Assembly: GCA_945897785.1 (NCBI GenBank)
Contig: CAMDGD010000017.1
Span: forward strand, 1 to 38,532
Direction: 5' to 3'
DNA length: 38,532 nucleotides
Source: Paludibacter jiangxiensis
GTDB lineage: Bacteria; Bacteroidota; Bacteroidia; Bacteroidales; Paludibacteraceae
Below, piece by piece: positions 16,787 through 26,437 of the stretch. Each line of letters opens with the position of its first letter. Positions within the stretch are counted from its first letter, which is position 1. A program made the translations under genes and the position numbers. The notes under the pieces were generated by a model. The model had not been told where the DNA came from. It searched no databases and saw only the letters and a program-made list of their open reading frames with translations.

Positions 16787-18631
16787 TTATTCCACCGTTA
16801 CTGATTTTGCCAAGTTTCTTGGTTGATCTACATTACAGCCTTTAACTACAGCTATATGGTAAGCCAACAGTTGTAGAGGGATAGCCGCCAAAAGGGGCAC
16901 AAAGCATTCTTCTGTTTCAGGAATCTCTATGCTATAGTCCGACATTTTTTTTACCGTTTCGTCTCCTTCGGTAACTATAGCGATTACTTTTCCCTTACGG
17001 GCTTTTACTTCTTGAATATTGCTAATTGTTTTTTCGTACATCCCTTTATTTGGGGCAATAACAACTACCGGCATTTCGGCGTCTATTAGGGCAATTGGCC
17101 CGTGTTTCATTTCTGCTGCAGGATAGCCTTCGGCGTGAATGTAAGAGATTTCCTTCAGTTTTAAGGCTCCTTCGAGTGCAACAGGATAATTATAACCTCT
17201 CCCTAAATAAATAAAGTTTTTAGCATAGGTAAAGATGCGCGCAAATTCATAAATTCGTTGGTTTAGTTCGAGGGTTTTTTTCATTTTCTCAGGAATCAAG
17301 GATAATTCCTTTACCAAGCACTCAAAATGAATGGGGTCTATCGTTCCTTTTAGCTTTGCAATGGTCATCGCAATAAGCGAAAGCACAGTAACTTGAGCTG
17401 TAAATGCTTTGGTAGATGCCACGCCAATTTCTGGTCCAACATGGGTGTACGAACCGGAGTCGGTATTGCGTGGTATGGAAGAGCCAACTACATTACATAT
17501 ACCGTAAACAAAAGCCCCATTTCTTCGTGCCAGTTCAATGGCCGCTAGTGTGTCGGCAGTTTCTCCAGACTGAGAAATGGCAATAACAATATCTCCTTTG
17601 TTGATAATAGGGTTTCGATACCTAAATTCTGAGGCATATTCTACTTCAACAGGAATTCTTGCTAGTTCCTCAATGAGATATTCGCCAATTAATCCTGCAT
17701 GCCATGAAGTGCCACAGGCTACGATTAGAATTCGTTTTGCTTTTAAAAATTTTTCTTTATTATCAATTATCCCAGCCAACGAAACGGTATTGCCTTCTAC
17801 ATTTATACGGCCACGCATAGCTTCTTCTATGCGCCTTGGTTGTTCGTGAATTTCTTTTAACATAAAATGAGGATAACCACCTTTTTCAAGTTCGTTTAAG
17901 CTCATTTCAAGTTCTTTTATTTCGTGTGTTTTTTCAACATCCGAGATGGTTTTTATCTTTACTTCTTTGCCTCTTTGAATGACAGCTATTTCTTCGTCGT
18001 CGAGATAAATTACCCTATTCGTATATTCAATTATTGGAGTAGCATCCGAAGCTAGAAAAAATTCATCGTCGCCAATTCCAATAACTAGCGGACTGGATTT
18101 TCGGGCAGCCACAATCATATCTGGATTATTTTTTTCGATAACAGCAATGGCATAGGCACCGATAGCTTGTGTTAAGGCTAATTGAACCGCTTTTTCTAAA
18201 CACACTTTATTGGTGTTTTTGATGTATTCAATGAGTTGTACTAAAACCTCTGTATCGGTATCACTTTGAAAATTAAATCCTCGATTAATTAGGTCTTCTT
18301 TAATAATGGCGTAATTTTCAATAATACCATTATGAATTAAAGCCAAGGAACTTGATTGGGAGTAGTGTGGGTGTGCATTGATATCGTTTGGTTCTCCGTG
18401 CGTTGCCCAACGGGTATGTGCTATGCCGATAGTTCCACTAATGTCTTTATCTTTCGTAAAGTTTTCTAAATCAATTACCTTACCTTTTGCTTTAAATACC
18501 TTTAGCTCATTGTCTTTATTGACTAAAGCAACTCCGGCGCTATCGTATCCTCTGTATTCAAGACGGTGTAAGCCTTTAATAAGAATGGGGTAAGCTTCTT
18601 TATTTCCTAAGTATCCTACTATTCCGCACAT
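16787..18631 (-). CDS. glmS: Glutamine-fructose-6-phosphate aminotransferase (isomerizing)
   Basis: Makes glucosamine-6-phosphate for peptidoglycan and LPS. The 614 residues match the family (E. coli 609). The N-terminal Ntn glutaminase domain starts MCGIVGYLG with Cys2 as nucleophile, plus RLEYRGYDSAG, HTRWATHGEP and HNGIIENY. Two SIS isomerase domains follow (about 290-420 and 460-590), with CGTSWHAG, ISQSGETADT and GRGYNYPVALEGALKLKE. The C-terminus DQPRNLAKSVTVE closes the active site. It sits between the fused carbamoyl-phosphate synthase and the PurF-like gene. The 80-nt leader is too short and AT-rich for a glmS ribozyme. Confidence 0.96.
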   Translation of the reverse strand: MCGIVGYLGNKEAYPILIKGLHRLEYRGYDSAGVALVNKDNELKVFKAKGKVIDLENFTKDKDISGTIGIAHTRWATHGEPNDINAHPHYSQSSSLALIHNGIIENYAIIKEDLINRGFNFQSDTDTEVLVQLIEYIKNTNKVCLEKAVQLALTQAIGAYAIAVIEKNNPDMIVAARKSSPLVIGIGDDEFFLASDATPIIEYTNRVIYLDDEEIAVIQRGKEVKIKTISDVEKTHEIKELEMSLNELEKGGYPHFMLKEIHEQPRRIEEAMRGRINVEGNTVSLAGIIDNKEKFLKAKRILIVACGTSWHAGLIGEYLIEELARIPVEVEYASEFRYRNPIINKGDIVIAISQSGETADTLAAIELARRNGAFVYGICNVVGSSIPRNTDSGSYTHVGPEIGVASTKAFTAQVTVLSLIAMTIAKLKGTIDPIHFECLVKELSLIPEKMKKTLELNQRIYEFARIFTYAKNFIYLGRGYNYPVALEGALKLKEISYIHAEGYPAAEMKHGPIALIDAEMPVVVIAPNKGMYEKTISNIQEVKARKGKVIAIVTEGDETVKKMSDYSIEIPETEECFVPLLAAIPLQLLAYHIAVVKGCNVDQPRNLAKSVTVE

Positions 18632-18711
18632 ATTTTTTAGATTTCATATTTCATATTCTAAATATCATCTTATTTTACTAATCTGCAATTTAAAATATGA
18701 ATTAGTTTTTT

Positions 18712-21700
18712 TTATTTATATTCGCCCCAATGCTTAATCTGAATCTCATCTTGATTCATTTTGCAAAATGCTTTAATAAATGCACTTGCTAATCGGGCAT
18801 TGGTAATTAAAGGAATATTATAATCGATGGCACCACGACGAATTTTGTATCCATTGGTCAACTCACGTTTGGTTAAGTCTTTCGGAATGTTGATGACCAA
18901 ATCAAATTTCTTTTCGGATATCATTTCCATTACTTTCAAGGGTGCATCTTCATCCGGCCATCCTACCAAGGTACTTTCAACTTTATTTTCTTGTAAGAAT
19001 TTATATGTTCCTCCTGTAGAATATAAATTGTATCCGTTTTTGATAAGTATTTGACAGGCATCTAACAACTCAACCTTCGATTTTGTTGCACCCGATGAAA
19101 CCATGATGTTTTTCTCTGGAATACGATATCCAACAGAAAGCATCGATGTTAGTAAGGCATCATCGAAATGTGTGCCTATACAACCAACCTCACCGGTCGA
19201 AGCCATATCTACACCCAGAACTGGGTCGGCTTTTTGCAGACGGGTAAAGGAGAACTGAGAAGCTTTGATACCCACATAATCTAAGTCGAAGGCTGATTTC
19301 TCAGGTTTTTCCACTTTCATACCCAACATTACTTGAGTAGCTATTTCGATTAGATTTATTTTTAGCACTTTGGAAACAAATGGGAAGGAGCGTGAGGCAC
19401 GTAAGTTACACTCAATTACCTTGATATCATTGTCTTTGGCCAAAAACTGCATATTGAATGGTCCGGAAATATGTAATTCCTTCGCTACTTCTTTGGCAAT
19501 TTGCTTGATACGACGAACAGTTTGGGTGTAAATCTTTTGTGGAGGGAACTGTATGGTTGCATCTCCTGAGTGTACACCGGCAAACTCTACGTGTTCTGAT
19601 ATACAATAGATTACCAATTCTCCGTTTTGAGCTACGGCATCTATTTCAATCTCTTTAGCATTTTCAATAAATTCAGAAACTACAACCGGATGTTCTTGCG
19701 ATACATCTGTTGCTAGTGTTAAGAATTGTTCTAATTCTTCAGTATTGGAACAAACATTCATGGCTGCACCCGAAAGTACATACGATGGACGAACTAAAAC
19801 AGGGAAACCAACTACATCTACGAATTGGTTGATATCACTTAAGGTGGTTAGCTCTTTCCAACGTGGTTGGTCAATGCCCAATCTATCCAACATAGAAGAG
19901 AACTTGTGTCTATCTTCTGCATTATCAATATCTTTGGCTTGTGTTCCAAGTAGTGGTACACCGGATAAATCTAACTTAACAGCTAAGTTATTTGGAATTT
20001 GTCCCCCGGTAGAAACAATTACTCCGTGTGGGTTTTCCAGTTGGATAATATCCATCACACGTTCGTAGGTCAACTCGTCAAAATACAGACGGTCGCACAT
20101 ATCATAATCTGTAGAAACAGTTTCCGGGTTGTAGTTAATCATTACTGAACGCCAACCTTCTTTACGAATAGTATTCAACGCATTTACCGAACACCAGTCG
20201 AACTCAACCGACGAGCCAATGCGATAAGCACCAGAGCCTAATACAATTACCGATCGTTTATCGCCTAGGTATTTCATATCATGAGCGGTACCGTTGTAGG
20301 TAAGATATAGGTAATTGGTTTGTGCCGGATATTCCGCAGCCAAGGTGTCAATTTGTTTAACTACAGGCAGAATGCCGCGTTTGATACGCTCGTTTCGGAT
20401 GGTATCTTTGTCTACTTTCTTTTTGTAAATTAATTTGGAAATTTGATAATCGGAGAAGCCTATCTTTTTCGCTTTGATAAATAAGTCAGTAGGGAATTCT
20501 TCTTTGTTATTATACTTCTCAATTTGATGCGAAGTTTTAATGATATTCTCTAATTTGTATAGGAACCATTTATCAATTTTCGTCAATTCATACAGGCGGT
20601 CAACGGTATATCCTTCTTCAAAAGCTTGAGAAAGGAAAGTAACGCGCTTGTCAGTTGGTTCGGATAAATCGTTATCTAATTGGTCGGTGTATAATTCTTT
20701 GTTGGCTACAAAACCGTGCATGCCTTGTTGAATCATACGTAAGCCTTTTTGGAAGGCTTCTTCGAAGTTACGACCAATGGACATAATTTCACCAACAGAT
20801 TTCATGGACGAGCCAATTTCGCGACTTACACCATGGAATTTTGCTAAATCCCAACGAGGAATTTTCACTACACAGTAGTCGAGCGCCGGCTCAAAGAAAG
20901 CACAAGTGGTTCGTGTTACCGAGTTTTTCAACTCATACAAACCATATCCTAAACCAAGTTTCGCAGCTACAAAAGCTAGTGGATAACCGGTTGCTTTGGA
21001 GGCGAGGGCAGAAGAGCGACTCAAACGAGCGTTTACTTCAATTACACGGTAATCTTCCGAAACCGTATCAAAGGCATATTGTACATTACATTCACCTACG
21101 ATTCCGATGTGGCGAACGATTTTTATAGCTATCTCACGAAGTTTGTGGTATTCACTGTTGGTAAGTGTTTGCGAAGGAGCTACTACGATACTTTCACCGG
21201 TATGAATACCCAGTGGATCGAAGTTTTCCATGTTACAAACTGTAATACAGTTGTCGTATTTGTCGCGAACTACCTCATATTCAACTTCTTTCCATCCTTT
21301 TAATGATTTCTCAACCAATAATTGTGTAGAGTAATTAAATGCTTTTTCAGCTAAGGCTTGTAGTTCTTCAGCGTTGTTGCAGAATCCGCTTCCTAGTCCG
21401 CCAAGTGCATAAGCCGCACGAACAATAATTGGGAAGCCCAACATGGCAGCTGCTTTTTGTGCATCAGCCATATTCTCAACAGCCACACTTTTGATGGTTT
21501 TTACATCAATCTGGTCTAGCTTTTGAACAAAGATATCGCGGTCTTCTGTGTCAATAATCGATTGAACAGGAGTTCCTAATACTTTCAAATTATATTTTTC
21601 CAACAAGCCCGATTTAAACAACTGAACCCCACAGTTCAAAGCTGTTTGTCCACCGAAAGAAAGGAATAAGCCATCCGGTTTTTCTTTTTGGATAACCTTT

Positions 21701-23028
21701 TCAACAAAGTAAGGTGTTACCGGTAAGAAGTAAATGGTATCAGCAATACCTTCGGAGGTTTGTACGGTGGCAATATTTGGATTGATAAGAATGGTTTCAA
21801 CACCTTCTTCTTTCAATGCTTTTAAAGCTTGTGAACCGGAATAGTCAAACTCACCGGCTTCACCAATTTTCAAAGCGCCCGAACCAAGTACCAATACTTT
21901 CTTAGGTATATCGTGTTCTTCGGTTACTTTACCTGATTTTAAATGTAACTGCCCTGTTTCAATGGCATCGATAAAATCGTCGAATAAGAATTCTGTATCG
22001 GTTGGTCCCGAAGCTGCTTCCGGGTGGAATTGAGCCGAAAAATATGGTTTTGTTTTATGACGAATACCTTCGTTGGTTCCATCATTTAGATTGATAAATA
22101 ATGGTTCCCAATCAGCCGAAAGTGTTTTGTTATCAACGGCGTAACCATGGTTTTGTGAGGTGATAAAACAACGGTTTGTTTTATCCATAATCACGGGTTG
22201 GTTGTGACTACGGTGTCCGTATTTTAATTTGTAGGTTGATGCTCCACCTGCGCGACAAAGCAATTGGTTACCCATGCATATACCGAAAATTGGTTTGGTA
22301 CCAATTTCCATGGTTTTTTGAATGTGCTTAACGGTTATATCGCAAAGGGAAGGGTCGCCCGGACCATTCGAGATAAACAAGGCATCGTATTCCAATTGAT
22401 TGAAGTCGTAATCCCAAGGAACGCGTATCACTTCCACATCACGTTTCAACAAACAACGGATGATGTTGTGTTTTACGCCACAATCGACCAAAATAATTTT
22501 ATGTTTTCCATTACCGTATCTGATAACTTCCTTACAGCTTACTTCAGCAACCCAATTGGTTTTGGTTGTATCTACAAAATCGATAGCATCATCCGGAAAC
22601 TCAATCTTGGCTTTCATCGCTCCGGTTTCGCGGATGATTTTGGTTAACTCGCGGGTATCAATACCAAAAATAGCTGGCACCTTTTGCTCTATAAGCCATT
22701 CTGATAAGCTTTTAGTTGCGTTCCAATGACTATATTCAAACGAATAATCGGAAATAATCAGCCCTTTGACATGAATTATTTCCGATTCATAAAATGTAGA
22801 TAAATTATTTTCCTTCTTATCTTCCGGTACTCCGTAATTTCCAACCAGCGGAAAAGTAACGGTTAGAATTTGGCCGGCATAGGAGGGGTCGGTTAAACTT
22901 TCAGGGTAACCAACCATAGCCGTGTTAAAAACTATTTCACCTGCCGTAGATTTTTCATATCCAAACGACAATCCTTCAAAAACGGTCCCATTCTCCAGCA
23001 CCAGTTTAACAGCTTTAAAATCCTTCAT
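18712..23028 (-). CDS. carAB: Carbamoyl-phosphate synthase, fused CarA-CarB
   Basis: Makes carbamoyl phosphate for pyrimidines and arginine. One 1438-residue chain holds both subunits. Residues 1-360 are CarA: the class I GATase has Cys251 (GICMGNQ), His335 and Glu337 (FHPE), so the full triad is present. A short linker (about 360-375) leads into CarB. There, two ATP-grasp carboxyphosphate/carbamate halves start with VLGSGALKIGEAGEFDYSG and VLGSGAYRIGSSVEFDW. The C-terminal MGS-like allosteric domain (from about 1310) has SGATKSK and STGGT. Most bacteria encode carA and carB separately; the fusion resembles eukaryotic CPS. The frame shows no stop or shift at the junction. A good promoter lies upstream. 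Confidence 0.95.
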   Translation of the reverse strand: MKDFKAVKLVLENGTVFEGLSFGYEKSTAGEIVFNTAMVGYPESLTDPSYAGQILTVTFPLVGNYGVPEDKKENNLSTFYESEIIHVKGLIISDYSFEYSHWNATKSLSEWLIEQKVPAIFGIDTRELTKIIRETGAMKAKIEFPDDAIDFVDTTKTNWVAEVSCKEVIRYGNGKHKIILVDCGVKHNIIRCLLKRDVEVIRVPWDYDFNQLEYDALFISNGPGDPSLCDITVKHIQKTMEIGTKPIFGICMGNQLLCRAGGASTYKLKYGHRSHNQPVIMDKTNRCFITSQNHGYAVDNKTLSADWEPLFINLNDGTNEGIRHKTKPYFSAQFHPEAASGPTDTEFLFDDFIDAIETGQLHLKSGKVTEEHDIPKKVLVLGSGALKIGEAGEFDYSGSQALKALKEEGVETILINPNIATVQTSEGIADTIYFLPVTPYFVEKVIQKEKPDGLFLSFGGQTALNCGVQLFKSGLLEKYNLKVLGTPVQSIIDTEDRDIFVQKLDQIDVKTIKSVAVENMADAQKAAAMLGFPIIVRAAYALGGLGSGFCNNAEELQALAEKAFNYSTQLLVEKSLKGWKEVEYEVVRDKYDNCITVCNMENFDPLGIHTGESIVVAPSQTLTNSEYHKLREIAIKIVRHIGIVGECNVQYAFDTVSEDYRVIEVNARLSRSSALASKATGYPLAFVAAKLGLGYGLYELKNSVTRTTCAFFEPALDYCVVKIPRWDLAKFHGVSREIGSSMKSVGEIMSIGRNFEEAFQKGLRMIQQGMHGFVANKELYTDQLDNDLSEPTDKRVTFLSQAFEEGYTVDRLYELTKIDKWFLYKLENIIKTSHQIEKYNNKEEFPTDLFIKAKKIGFSDYQISKLIYKKKVDKDTIRNERIKRGILPVVKQIDTLAAEYPAQTNYLYLTYNGTAHDMKYLGDKRSVIVLGSGAYRIGSSVEFDWCSVNALNTIRKEGWRSVMINYNPETVSTDYDMCDRLYFDELTYERVMDIIQLENPHGVIVSTGGQIPNNLAVKLDLSGVPLLGTQAKDIDNAEDRHKFSSMLDRLGIDQPRWKELTTLSDINQFVDVVGFPVLVRPSYVLSGAAMNVCSNTEELEQFLTLATDVSQEHPVVVSEFIENAKEIEIDAVAQNGELVIYCISEHVEFAGVHSGDATIQFPPQKIYTQTVRRIKQIAKEVAKELHISGPFNMQFLAKDNDIKVIECNLRASRSFPFVSKVLKINLIEIATQVMLGMKVEKPEKSAFDLDYVGIKASQFSFTRLQKADPVLGVDMASTGEVGCIGTHFDDALLTSMLSVGYRIPEKNIMVSSGATKSKVELLDACQILIKNGYNLYSTGGTYKFLQENKVESTLVGWPDEDAPLKVMEMISEKKFDLVINIPKDLTKRELTNGYKIRRGAIDYNIPLITNARLASAFIKAFCKMNQDEIQIKHWGEYK

Positions 23029-23073
23029 TAATAGTATATAGTCGTGTTATTATTCTTGCTATTTTTCCGTTTG

Positions 23074-23105
23074 CAAAAGTACACAAAATTGCTGTTTATT
23101 TCAAA
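23074..23105 (-). promoter_or_regulatory. Bacteroidota promoter for the carAB-glmS unit
   Basis: On the minus strand TTTG (23102-23105) is followed after 20 nt by TACTTTTG (23074-23081), matching the TTTG-N19-21-TAnnTTTG consensus in both boxes and spacing. The -7 box is 45 nt upstream of the carAB ATG. It is the best full promoter match in the window. Confidence 0.65.
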
Positions 23106-23170
23106 TGGAAATTGTTGTTTTGTTGAAAACTTTAACGGAAATTGTTCTGGCTATATTTTATGATTGAAAA

Positions 23171-23202
23171 TTGCTTCAAAAAATCTGTAAATTGTATATT
23201 TG
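23171..23202 (+). promoter_or_regulatory. Bacteroidota promoter for the polysaccharide lyase
   Basis: TTG at 23171-23173 and TATATTTG at 23195-23202 (exact -7 box) are separated by 21 nt; the ATG is 24 nt downstream. It faces away from the carAB promoter about 70 nt to its left. Confidence 0.55.
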
Positions 23203-23226
23203 TAAATTATTGAAAACTCATATTTT

Positions 23227-24438
23227 ATGTTTTGTAAAAATGGTTGTTTGCTTTTTATTTTTCTGTTCGGATTTCTGGTAAATTTAGTTGGCCAATCGTT
23301 TGATCGTGTTTGCATTTTAAATCCAATTGGTATAGATATAATGCAATTAAATCAACAGCATAAAAAAACGCTGGGACGAACAGAGCTATCAGAAGAATTA
23401 GATAATTTATTTCATAGTGCAAATAAGGCCCTTAAAGATTCTGTTTTTTCTGTTACTTTTAAAAATCAAGTTCCTCCAAGTGGCGATATGCATGATTATA
23501 TGAGTTTTGCTCCTTATTGGTGGCCGGATAGCACAAAGGTTGATGGTTTACCTTATATAAGAAAAGATGGTGAATGCAATCCAGAACAGAATAACGTGTC
23601 GGATAAAAGACAGTTAAACATGATGGCAAAAAAGGTGCTTTGTCTTTCAGTGGCATATGTAGTTTTTGGACATAGTGTATTTGCAGAGAAGGCCGATCAA
23701 TTGCTTCGTGTTTGGTTTTTGGATAGTGCAACTCGTATGAACCCAAACTTAAACTACGGACAAGCTGTTCAAGGAAGAAATGTGGGAAAAGCTAGCGGAA
23801 TTATTGAAACAAGAAGTTTTATTGGTATGTTGGATGCTGTTGAATTGTTGCGAAAAGATTCAATTTTTGAACAACATACCTATCCGGGAATAAAACAATG
23901 GTTCAACGAATATTTAACATGGTTGGATACAGCTGATTTGGCTATAAAAGAAAGGAACGCAAGAAACAACCATGGAACTTGGTATACTGCTCAATATGCC
24001 CGATATGCTTATTTTGTTGGTAAAGATAGTTTAGCTAAAGATGCCTTGGTGAATATAAAAGAAAGAATTGCAGATCAAATTGACAGGGATGGTAAACAAG
24101 CCTTGGAATTAATACGAACTAAATCGCTTTCGTATAGTTTATTTAATATTGAGGCGTATTTTAATTGTTTTTCTATAGCAGATAAAGTTGGCTTGTCTTT
24201 ATGGTATTATGAAACGGTCGATGGCCGATCGGTTAAAAAGGCCTTTGATTTCTTAATGCCTTATATTCAAACTGAAAATAAATGGCCGTATCAACAAATT
24301 TTTGCAATTCCATATAAAGATTATTATTGTTTGTTAAAAACGGCCAATCTGAAGTATGCTAATTCAAATTATGAGAAATATTTAGCCTTGGATATTTTCA
24401 AGCAATACGACAAGCATTTTTCAACTATTATCTATTAA
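23227..24438 (+). CDS. Putative alginate/uronan lyase-like enzyme (PL5/PL38-type fold)
   Basis: A secreted 403-residue protein of the alginate-lyase superfamily. A signal peptide (about 1-22, ending VGQ) is followed by the stretch DMHDYMSFAPYWWPD and GLPYIRKDGECNPE. The alpha-toroid catalytic motif NNHGTW (Asn247/248, His249) comes next. This arrangement is typical of Bacteroidota 'alginate lyase family' proteins, including PL38-like enzymes that cleave uronic-acid polysaccharides by beta-elimination. The exact substrate cannot be read. The gene is followed on the same strand by a DUF4038 glycosidase, which suggests a small saccharolytic locus, though no SusC/SusD pair or regulator is present. 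Confidence 0.75.
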   Translation: MFCKNGCLLFIFLFGFLVNLVGQSFDRVCILNPIGIDIMQLNQQHKKTLGRTELSEELDNLFHSANKALKDSVFSVTFKNQVPPSGDMHDYMSFAPYWWPDSTKVDGLPYIRKDGECNPEQNNVSDKRQLNMMAKKVLCLSVAYVVFGHSVFAEKADQLLRVWFLDSATRMNPNLNYGQAVQGRNVGKASGIIETRSFIGMLDAVELLRKDSIFEQHTYPGIKQWFNEYLTWLDTADLAIKERNARNNHGTWYTAQYARYAYFVGKDSLAKDALVNIKERIADQIDRDGKQALELIRTKSLSYSLFNIEAYFNCFSIADKVGLSLWYYETVDGRSVKKAFDFLMPYIQTENKWPYQQIFAIPYKDYYCLLKTANLKYANSNYEKYLALDIFKQYDKHFSTIIY

Positions 24439-24655
24439 TGCGAATTAAGGATAGTGCATTTTATTTGTATTTTTATAATCACAGAAAGGGGTAGTTGTTT
24501 CTAAACGCTGCTATCAAACCGTAACATGAATAATGAATGAACCTCCACCCCCGAAGTGTGATGAGCTATATATGATAAAATTCAACCATTTTGTGGTGAC
24601 TTTCTAAGAAATAGGTTTAGTTTTTTTTATCCATAATTCTTATTGTTAACAAAAT

Positions 24656-26032
24656 ATGAAACAAAAAGTTTTATTATTAGCATTCACATTTTTTGTATCC
24701 CTGTTAGTGCATGCTCAAGTAAAACCGATGCCTTACCTTAAGGTTGCTCCAAACGGTCGTTTTTTGATGACTGAAAAAGGAGCGCCTTTCTTTTGGTTGG
24801 GCGATACCGGTTGGTTAATGGCACAAAAGCTAAACCATGAGGATGCGCTTAAGTTTTTGGATGACAGACAGTCAAAGGGTTTTAATGTAATTCAGCTAAT
24901 GGCCTTGCATAAGCTTGATGATACTAGTTTTTATGGTGACTCGGCTTTGATTCAAGGAAATTTAGTGGCTCCTTATATGACTAACGGTAATGATTTTAAC
25001 GATCATATTCAATATGATTATTGGGATAATATTGAATGGATTGTTGATGAGGCTGCAAAAAGAAATATTTATGTTGGTGTAGTGCCAATTTGGGGTAGTG
25101 TTATTCAAAAATCCAAACTAACTATTGCTATGGGGCGTATTTATATGCACTTGCTTTTGCGAAAGCTGGCAAATAAAAGCAATGTTATTTGGTTAATGGG
25201 GGGTGATATTGAGGGAGAGGAGTATCGCGTGGTTTTTAATGAGATGGCTAAAGCGGCAAAAGAGCATAACAGTAAACAATTGATTAGCTTTCATCCTAGA
25301 GGAAGAACACAGTCATCCACTTGGTTTCATAAGGAAAATTGGCTTGATTTTAATATGTTTCAATCGGGACATAAAAATTATGAGCAAGATTCTACGGGGT
25401 ATGGTGAAGATAATTGGAAGTATGTTGAAGTGGATTACAACAAAATACCAGCTAAACCAACCATTGATGGCGAACCATGCTACGAGGGTATTCCTCAGGG
25501 CTTGCATGATACTCTTCAGCCTCGGTGGACTGCCGACGATGTTAGACGGTATGCTTACTGGTCGGTTTTTGCAGGGGCGTGTGGGTTTACTTACGGACAT
25601 AATTCGGTAATGCAATTCTACCGTAAATGGGATAAAAATCCCGCCTATGGGGCAAACGAATATTGGCTTTCAGCCTTACAAGCACAGGGGGCTTCTCAGC
25701 TTGTGTATTTAAAAGAATTAATGCTTTCGAAATCGTATTTTAATAGGATTCCAGATCAATCGTTGTTGGTTGGAAAACAAGGAGATAAGTATGATTATGT
25801 TGTTGCTACAAGGGGCAATGATTATGCTTTTATATATACTTGTAATGGGAGTAATTTTGTTGTTATTGCAGATAAAATTGATGGCCGGAAGTTAAAAGCT
25901 TCGTGGTTTAATCCTAGAAATGGTTCTCTTATATATATTGATACATACGACAATCGGGGAGAGCTTAGTTTTGACCCACCCGGAGAAAAGGTGTTAGGCA
26001 ATGATTGGGTGCTGATACTCGAAAAGAATTGA
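24656..26032 (+). CDS. DUF4038/GH140-like glycoside hydrolase
   Basis: A secreted 458-residue enzyme with a signal peptide (about 1-20, cut after VHA) and a (beta/alpha)8 barrel of the DUF4038 (apiosidase-like) family. Opening landmarks are GRFLMTEKGAPFFWLGDTGW. Likely catalytic acids are Asp184 in WLMGGDIEG and Glu273 in TIDGEPCYEG, at the positions of acid/base and nucleophile in GH140. A C-terminal beta domain (about 370-458) corresponds to the collagen-binding-like domain commonly attached to DUF4038. GH140 founders cleave apiose in rhamnogalacturonan-II; whether this one does is unknown. It lies 217 nt after the lyase gene, with no exact -7 box seen between them. Confidence 0.8.
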   Translation: MKQKVLLLAFTFFVSLLVHAQVKPMPYLKVAPNGRFLMTEKGAPFFWLGDTGWLMAQKLNHEDALKFLDDRQSKGFNVIQLMALHKLDDTSFYGDSALIQGNLVAPYMTNGNDFNDHIQYDYWDNIEWIVDEAAKRNIYVGVVPIWGSVIQKSKLTIAMGRIYMHLLLRKLANKSNVIWLMGGDIEGEEYRVVFNEMAKAAKEHNSKQLISFHPRGRTQSSTWFHKENWLDFNMFQSGHKNYEQDSTGYGEDNWKYVEVDYNKIPAKPTIDGEPCYEGIPQGLHDTLQPRWTADDVRRYAYWSVFAGACGFTYGHNSVMQFYRKWDKNPAYGANEYWLSALQAQGASQLVYLKELMLSKSYFNRIPDQSLLVGKQGDKYDYVVATRGNDYAFIYTCNGSNFVVIADKIDGRKLKASWFNPRNGSLIYIDTYDNRGELSFDPPGEKVLGNDWVLILEKN

Positions 26033-26282
26033 AGGTAAAAAACGAGTGATTAGTATTATTCGTACATTTTTTAAATAAGCATAATAAAGAGATTAAAAGG
26101 AGGCGATGAGTGAGCCGATTACTTTAGGTTCATCGTCTCACTGAGAAAAAAAAGGAGACCACTTCATTCTCTTCACAATAGAAAAGGGGAGCGTATAAAA
26201 AGACTTGCTATTTTTTTTATTCAAATTTCAAAAGCACTACAAGTACAATCAATACTAATCTTGTTTTATAGCTTATAAAGCA
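26033..26282. other. Spacer after the glycosidase gene; no gene seen
   Basis: No reading frame of note lies between the glycosidase stop and the palindrome. Short complementary segments are interleaved at 26104-26142. CGATGA (26104-26109) pairs with TCATCG (26130-26135), and AGTGAG (26109-26114) pairs with CTCACT (26137-26142). This could form a pseudoknot-like structure or simply be chance. The remainder is AT-rich. Confidence 0.4.
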
Positions 26283-26312
26283 GAAGCCCTTGAAAATATT
26301 TTCAAGGGCTTC
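26283..26312. terminator. 30-bp perfect palindrome, probable bidirectional terminator
   Basis: GAAGCCCTTGAAAAT (26283-26297) is the exact reverse complement of 26298-26312. A GC-richer base (GAAGCCCTTG/CAAGGGCTTC) surrounds an A/T loop. It lies between the convergent glycosidase and lipoprotein genes, 126 nt before the lipoprotein stop. A strong U-tract is lacking, so termination is likely but not proven. Confidence 0.7.
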
Positions 26313-26437
26313 TTAGTGGCTACCAACCTAAAATATATAATTAAAACTAATTATATGCTTTTATCGCTGGCAAATGTATAACTGAATACTACATTCTTCG
26401 TGCACATATTGTAAAATGTAGTATCAAAATCACAAAA

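Noticed and set aside
16699-18711. glmS ribozyme or other riboswitch in the carAB/glmS spacers
   Set aside because: The spacers are 80-88 nt, AT-rich, and show no conserved riboswitch core; a glmS ribozyme would be longer and is typical of Firmicutes.
24439-24655. Small gene between the lyase and the glycosidase
   Set aside because: No convincing frame; only AT-rich DNA and a short CCTCCACCCCCG word.
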